64,000 bases of DNA, taken from contig NZ_JACDUS010000003.1 of the NCBI RefSeq assembly GCF_013761005.1, forward strand, positions 248,001 through 312,000, given 5' to 3'. The notes under the pieces are model-generated. The model had not been told where the DNA came from and did no database searches. It worked only from the letters and a program-made list of their open reading frames with translations. The translations under genes were made by a program, and so were the position numbers. Each line of letters opens with the position of its first letter. Within the stretch, counting starts at the first letter, position 1. This document shows positions 60,016-64,000 of the stretch, one piece after another. Source of the DNA: Desulfosalsimonas propionicica. Lineage in GTDB: Bacteria > Desulfobacterota > Desulfobacteria > Desulfobacterales > Desulfosalsimonadaceae.

Positions 60016-60657
60016 ATGACGGGTACCGAAGACAATACCCGCAAACGCCTGCTGGATCAGGCAGAGCGGCTGTTTGCTGAAAAAGGCTATGCAGGCATCA
60101 GCGTCCGGGAGATCACCGCTGCTGCAGAATGCAACGTGGCCGGGGTGAATTATCATTTCGGCAGCAAGCAGGGCCTTTACATGGCCGTTTTTCAGGAGCG
60201 GTGGGCCAGTCGGGCCATGCGGTTGCAGCAGGGCTTTGCCGCGGCACTGGCCGGTTTGCAGGACCCCGGGTTAAGTGATGTGATTGCGGCCATGGCCCGG
60301 GCCTTCCTGGAAGGGCCCTGGACGGACGAAGAGCGCCGCAACCACATCCAGCTCATGCAGCGGGAACTTTCTGATCCCGGCCAGGCCCTGGGCATGATCG
60401 TGGAAAACGTGATGCGGCCCTATATCCGGGAAGTCAAAAAACTGATACGGGCCTGCCTGCGCCGGGAAGTAGATGATGAGCAGCTGGAAATTTATATCCT
60501 GAGCATGCTGGGCGTGGTGCTGTATTTTTTCCTGGCCCGGCCCGCGGTAACCGAAATTTTGCACCGGAAATACGACCAGGACTTTAAATCAGACCTGGTG
60601 GCCCATATCACGGCCTTTTGTTTAAACGGCATACAGGCCTTAAACCAGGAGAAGTAA
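60016..60657 (+). CDS. TetR-family regulator of the RND efflux operon
   Basis: 213 residues. The N-terminal helix-turn-helix is typical: RLLDQAERLFAEKGYAGISVREITAAAECNVAGVNYHFGSKQGLYMAV. The C-terminal ligand domain is helical and resembles the CerR-type group, which often sits with efflux genes. The stop codon is directly followed by the ATG of the outer-membrane factor, so the regulator is part of the operon it probably represses. The inducing compound is unknown. Confidence 0.92.
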   Translation: MTGTEDNTRKRLLDQAERLFAEKGYAGISVREITAAAECNVAGVNYHFGSKQGLYMAVFQERWASRAMRLQQGFAAALAGLQDPGLSDVIAAMARAFLEGPWTDEERRNHIQLMQRELSDPGQALGMIVENVMRPYIREVKKLIRACLRREVDDEQLEIYILSMLGVVLYFFLARPAVTEILHRKYDQDFKSDLVAHITAFCLNGIQALNQEK

Positions 60658-62085
60658 ATGAACCGGGTTTTGTTATGCCTGCTGGCAAGTGCGCTGGTCT
60701 TCGGCCTTTGCGGTCCTGGCTGCATGCGCGTGGGACCGGATTATACCCGGCCTGATCCGGGCGTGGACATGCCGGAGCGGTTTTTGTCCGATACCGGGGA
60801 ACAAACTGCGGTACCTGCAGATCTGCACCGGTGGTGGGAGGCCTTTGATGATCCATATCTGAACCAGGCGGTCATGCAGGTGGTGTTTCACAATCCTGAC
60901 ATTGTCCGGGCTGCGGCCAGGGTCATGGAGGCCCGGGCGGCCGTGACCCGGATTGGGGCGGACCGCTATCCGTCCCTGGATTTCAATGCCAGCCGTTCCC
61001 GCCAGCAGCAAAATGTCGTGGAACCTTTTTCCGGGCAGCGGGTGTCTGTGGAGACCGATACCTATTCTCTTTCCATGCCTGCCAGTTATGAGCTGGATCT
61101 GTGGGGGCGGCTGGCCCGTGCATCCGAAGCGGCCCGGGCCGATTTGCTGGCTGCCGGGCAAAACCGCCGCACAGTGGTGCAGTCGCTGGTGGCGGAAACC
61201 GTGAACCTATATTTGCAGATCCGATCCCTCCAGGAACAGATCGAACTGACCCGGAATCTGGTGACGGCCTACGAGCAAAACCGGGACCTGGTGGAAAGGC
61301 GCTATGAAAGGGGTTTGGTTTCGGTTCTCGATGTGCACCAGATCAGGCGTTCCCTTGCCCGGGCCCGGTCGCAGGTTCCGGCCCTGGTTCGGGCCAGGGG
61401 GCAGGCTGCACACGCCCTGGCGGTTTTGCAGGGGCGGTATCCGGATCCAAAAATCCTGAAAGCAGGCCCTGCCGGGAAATTTCCATCCCTGCCCGCGGTG
61501 CCAGCCGGCCTGCCCGCCCAATTGCTGGAGCAGCGGCCGGATATCCGGGAGGCGGAAGCCGTCCTTGAGGCGGCCTGCGCACGCATCGGGGCGGCCAGGG
61601 CGGCACGGCTGCCGCAGATAACGCTTACCGGCAGTTTCGGTTATACCAGTGATCAATTCGACACCCTGCTGGATCCGGCCAGCCAGCTTTGGCAGATTGC
61701 TGCCGGGGCCTTTCAGCCCTTGTTTGATGCCGGCCGGCGGGCCGCGGCAGAGCAGGAGGCCATGGCCCGGTACCGGCAGCAGGAGGCGGCCTGGGCCAAA
61801 ACCGTGCTTGATGCTTTGGCTGAGGTGGAAGATGCGCTTTTATCCCGTCAGCAGCTAATCGAGCAGCACAGCCGGCTGCAAAGCCTTGTTTCCGAAGCCC
61901 AGGCCACCCTGGATTCGGCCGAAAATCGATACCAACGGGGCCTTGTTTCCTATCTCAACGTGCTTGATGCCCGGCAGGCAAGCTTTCAGGCCAAACTTGA
62001 CCTGGTGGAGGCCAGATACGCCATTTTTCGCAACCGGGTGGAACTGCACCGGGCCCTGGGCGGCGGATGGGACCAGATGCAATAA
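60658..62085 (+). CDS. RND efflux outer-membrane factor (NodT/OprM family lipoprotein)
   Basis: 475 residues. A signal peptide ends in a lipobox-like FGLCGPGC, so it is likely lipidated. VGPDYTRPDPG directly after the cysteine is the hallmark of NodT-family channels. Two TolC-type repeats contain WWEAFDDPYLNQAV, ASYELDLWGRLARASEAA, RPDIREAEAVLEAACARIGAARAARLPQITLTGS and the second-half NRYQRGLVSYLNVLDARQ. It forms the outer-membrane duct for the pump encoded next. Confidence 0.94.
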   Translation: MNRVLLCLLASALVFGLCGPGCMRVGPDYTRPDPGVDMPERFLSDTGEQTAVPADLHRWWEAFDDPYLNQAVMQVVFHNPDIVRAAARVMEARAAVTRIGADRYPSLDFNASRSRQQQNVVEPFSGQRVSVETDTYSLSMPASYELDLWGRLARASEAARADLLAAGQNRRTVVQSLVAETVNLYLQIRSLQEQIELTRNLVTAYEQNRDLVERRYERGLVSVLDVHQIRRSLARARSQVPALVRARGQAAHALAVLQGRYPDPKILKAGPAGKFPSLPAVPAGLPAQLLEQRPDIREAEAVLEAACARIGAARAARLPQITLTGSFGYTSDQFDTLLDPASQLWQIAAGAFQPLFDAGRRAAAEQEAMARYRQQEAAWAKTVLDALAEVEDALLSRQQLIEQHSRLQSLVSEAQATLDSAENRYQRGLVSYLNVLDARQASFQAKLDLVEARYAIFRNRVELHRALGGGWDQMQ

Positions 62086-62092
62086 ATTTGAT

Positions 62093-62211
62093 GGCGCCGT
62101 AAAAAGTCCAATATCTGCGTTATACGCAATTTCTCAGAATTTCACGTACGGATAAGTACGCTGCATTCTTCGAAATTGCGCAAGCCTTGATCTTGAACTT
62201 TTTACGGCGCC
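62093..62211 (+). repeat. Palindromic element C, second full copy
   Basis: 119 bp bounded by GGCGCCGTAAAAAGTCCAA and TTGAACTTTTTACGGCGCC, close in sequence to 8507-8626. It begins 7 bases after the outer-membrane-factor stop. Its usual trailing words are split: TCTAAAAAC follows directly, but CTTTTTACGAGGCTATCAA is found only at 62428-62446, after an A element. Confidence 0.85.
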
Positions 62212-62227
62212 ATCTAAAAACTTCCAA

Positions 62228-62401
62228 GGAAGTCCAAGGGCGGGGTCGGCTTTTGAAGCGACATTGAGCGTTTTTGCAAAAAGATTTCAAATTGTTTGAG
62301 GAAGGCAGGGCGGGTTTGTAAATTTTAGGCAAAGGCATTTGATCAATCCGCAAAAACGGTCAGGAGCGAAAAAGCCGACGCCGACCGCAGGGCTTTCTTC
62401 C
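62228..62401 (+). repeat. Palindromic element A, copy 3
   Basis: 174 bp from GGAAGTCCAAGGGCGGGGTCGG to GGGCTTTCTTCC, with GAAGCGACATTGAGCG, ATTTCAAATTGTTTGAGG and CAGGAGCGAAA shared with the other copies. The left ATTCAGCC arm is missing, so it is a shortened form. It lies between element C and that element's trailing motif. The following membrane-fusion gene has an in-frame extension through it, which is not real coding. Confidence 0.8.
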
Positions 62402-62464
62402 TTACAAACAGCGGACGCAGTAAAAAGCTTTTTACGAGGCTATCAAATTTCACAGGAAAAATTC

Positions 62465-63640
62465 ATGACGCAGAAAATCCGAATCATTGTTCATGGAGTG
62501 CTGGCGCTGGCCATTATTGCAGGGGGTGCGGCCGGATACCTGCTGCTCAAGTCCGTCCGTCAGGCTCCGGGAAGACAGGAGGTGCAACCCCCCCTGCCCA
62601 TTGTGCGCACGGTACCGGTTTCCATCGGGGAGCTGGACATGACGCTCTCCGGCGAAGGCACGGTTCGTCCCCTGGCAGAAGTGCAGCTCGTGCCCCAGGT
62701 CAGCGGCCGTGTAGTGGAGGTTTCCCCGGATCTGGTCAACGGCGGAAGCTTTGAAAAAGGCGAGCTCATGCTGCGAATTGAAGATGCGGATTACGAGATT
62801 GCTGTCACCCAGGCCAGGGCCGGGCTGCAGGAGGCCAGGAGCAATTACCAGAGTGCGGTTGAAGACAGCGCAGCAGCGGTCAGTGAATGGCAAAACCTGC
62901 ATCCCGATACCCCACCCCCGCCCCTGGTGGCCAAAAAACCTCAGCTGGAAGCCGCCCGGGCCCAGCTCGAAGCCCAGCGCGCCGGCCTTGAAAAAGCCCG
63001 TCTGGATCTTGCGCGCACCCGGATTTATGCTCCGTTTGACTGCCGTGTCAGCAGTGAACAGGTGGATGAGGGCCAGTATATTGCCCCGGGCCAGGCCCTG
63101 GCCACGGTGTATGCCACCGCAGCCGTGGAAATCGTAGTTCCCATGGAAAGCAGTGCGCTTCAGTGGTTTGACGTGCCCGGCTTTACCACTGAGCACAAAC
63201 AAGGCTCCCCGGCTGCGGTCACTGCCGGTACCGCCGGGGTAAAAATCAAGAGAAACGGCCGCGTTGTCCGGGCTCAGGGGAAAATCGATGAAAACACCCG
63301 AATGGTCAGCGTGGTCATTCGCGTGGACGACCCCTTTGCCACAAACCCCCCCCTGGCCCCGGGGCAGTTTGCCGAGGTGGCCATATCCGGCCGCAACATC
63401 AGGGATGCGGCAATTATTCCACGGGCGGCCCTCCGTGATCAGGATACTGTCTGGGCGGTGGATCCAAAAGAAAACCGGCTTTATATCCGCAAAATTGATT
63501 TGGCATACCTTGATTCCCGGGGCGCTGTGGTGCGCTCCGGGCTCAATTCCGGCGAGCATGTGGCCGTGTCCGTGTTAAAGGCCGTCACCGACGGGATGAA
63601 AGTGCAAAACGTGGAAACCGGCCGAAAGGACACTCCATGA
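62465..63640 (+). CDS. RND efflux periplasmic adaptor (membrane fusion protein)
   Basis: 391 residues from the ATG at 62465 (AGGAAAAA upstream). One N-terminal membrane helix (about 8-27) is followed by a periplasmic adaptor: lipoyl half LAEVQLVPQVSGRVVEVSPDLVNGGSFEKGELMLRIED, a helical hairpin, the second lipoyl half LARTRIYAPFDCRVSSEQVDEGQYIAPGQ, and beta-barrel domains. HlyD/AcrA family; it joins the inner-membrane pump to the outer-membrane duct. It overlaps the permease gene by 4 bases. Elements C and A lie between it and the outer-membrane-factor gene. Confidence 0.93.
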   Translation: MTQKIRIIVHGVLALAIIAGGAAGYLLLKSVRQAPGRQEVQPPLPIVRTVPVSIGELDMTLSGEGTVRPLAEVQLVPQVSGRVVEVSPDLVNGGSFEKGELMLRIEDADYEIAVTQARAGLQEARSNYQSAVEDSAAAVSEWQNLHPDTPPPPLVAKKPQLEAARAQLEAQRAGLEKARLDLARTRIYAPFDCRVSSEQVDEGQYIAPGQALATVYATAAVEIVVPMESSALQWFDVPGFTTEHKQGSPAAVTAGTAGVKIKRNGRVVRAQGKIDENTRMVSVVIRVDDPFATNPPLAPGQFAEVAISGRNIRDAAIIPRAALRDQDTVWAVDPKENRLYIRKIDLAYLDSRGAVVRSGLNSGEHVAVSVLKAVTDGMKVQNVETGRKDTP

Positions 63641-64000
63641 GAAACGCCATTGCCTGGTTTGCCGGCAACCATGTGGCCGCCAACCTGCTGATGCTTTTTA
63701 TCCTGGTGGCCGGCGCTGTCATTGCCATGGACATCAAGCTTGAGATTTTTCCGGAAACGGAACTCGACCGGGTCAGCGTTACCGTGGCTTATCCCGGGGC
63801 CTCGCCGGCTGAAGTGGAGGAAGGCGTGGTCCGGCGCATTGAGGAAAACGTGGCCGGCATCGAGGGTATCAAACGCATCGATTCCGTGGCCCGGGAGGGC
63901 ATGGGGCGGGTCACCATAGAGGTCATGACCGGCTGGGATATCAAAAAGCTGCTCGATGACGTCAAATCCGAGGTCGACCGGATCACCACGCTTCCAGATG
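63637..64000 (+). CDS. RND efflux permease, 5' part only
   Basis: The first 121 residues of an AcrB/MMPL-type permease, cut by the window end. It starts at the ATG at 63637, overlapping the adaptor stop as ATGA. The N-terminal membrane helix (AANLLMLFILVAGAVIAM) and the following FPETELDRVSVTVAYPGASPAEVEEGVV, IEENVAGIEGIKRIDSVA are typical of the hydrophobe/amphiphile efflux group. The substrate is unknown. Confidence 0.93.
   Translation, partial: MRNAIAWFAGNHVAANLLMLFILVAGAVIAMDIKLEIFPETELDRVSVTVAYPGASPAEVEEGVVRRIEENVAGIEGIKRIDSVAREGMGRVTIEVMTGWDIKKLLDDVKSEVDRITTLPD

Noticed and set aside
62339-62464. N-terminal extension of the membrane fusion protein
   Set aside because: These codons come from element A and its flank; a normal signal-anchor sequence and ribosome site start at 62465.

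Overview
The window reads as chromosome of a Gram-negative, anaerobic, GC-rich (by eye) bacterium, most likely a sulfate-reducing Desulfobacterota of the Desulfobacterales type. This is inferred from gene content: a cytochrome-linked Rnf complex, a rubredoxin, a CarD-family regulator, a DUF1844 protein, tandem MoeA proteins, betaine uptake genes and meso-DAP-type peptidoglycan synthesis. No rRNA or other taxon-defining marker was available, so the assignment rests on context.

Layout. 1-6.3 kb: two little-known genes (a membrane protein and a C-terminal J-domain protein), a trypsin-fold protein that has lost its catalytic serine, a glycine-betaine binding protein with a BCCT carrier behind a clear promoter and palindromic operator, and an AdoMet decarboxylase of the eukaryotic class. 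6.3-10.7 kb: intergenic palindromic repeats, a beta-CASP RNase, an FAD oxidoreductase and a cytidylate-kinase-like protein. 10.7-28.0 kb: a complete, tightly packed dcw cluster in the order mraZ-rsmH-ftsL-ftsI-murE-murF-mraY-murD-ftsW-murG-murC-murB-ftsQ-ftsA-ftsZ, starting at a promoter overlapped by 10-bp-phased MraZ boxes. 28.0-35.2 kb: an Rnf operon made of an octaheme cytochrome plus rnfCDGEAB, in which RnfB is fused to a GltD/NfnB-like pyridine-nucleotide oxidoreductase.

35.3-54.0 kb, mostly on the minus strand: RluD-type pseudouridine synthase and CarD; then H+-pyrophosphatase, Pth, L25, Prs, tRNA-Gln and IspE; then DegP, DUF1844, SerA and a phosphohexomutase; then RtcB RNA ligase, archease, two MoeA-type proteins and a DapF homologue lacking both catalytic cysteines. 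54.0-64.0 kb: a repeat-rich gap, TypA, a 52-residue rubredoxin, LysE-type and CDF exporters, a CoA-disulfide-reductase-like flavoprotein, and a TetR-controlled RND efflux operon whose permease runs off the window.

The least explained material is three families of palindromic intergenic elements: A (about 175-206 bp, three copies), B (about 88-113 bp, two copies) and C (about 120 bp, two full copies and one partial). At 62.1-62.45 kb an A copy sits between a C copy and the motif that normally follows C, which suggests that A has moved. Other points worth following are the RnfB fusion, the cysteine-less DapF homologue in a DAP-using organism, the eukaryotic-class AdoMet decarboxylase, and a mirrored MraZ operator between divergent genes.
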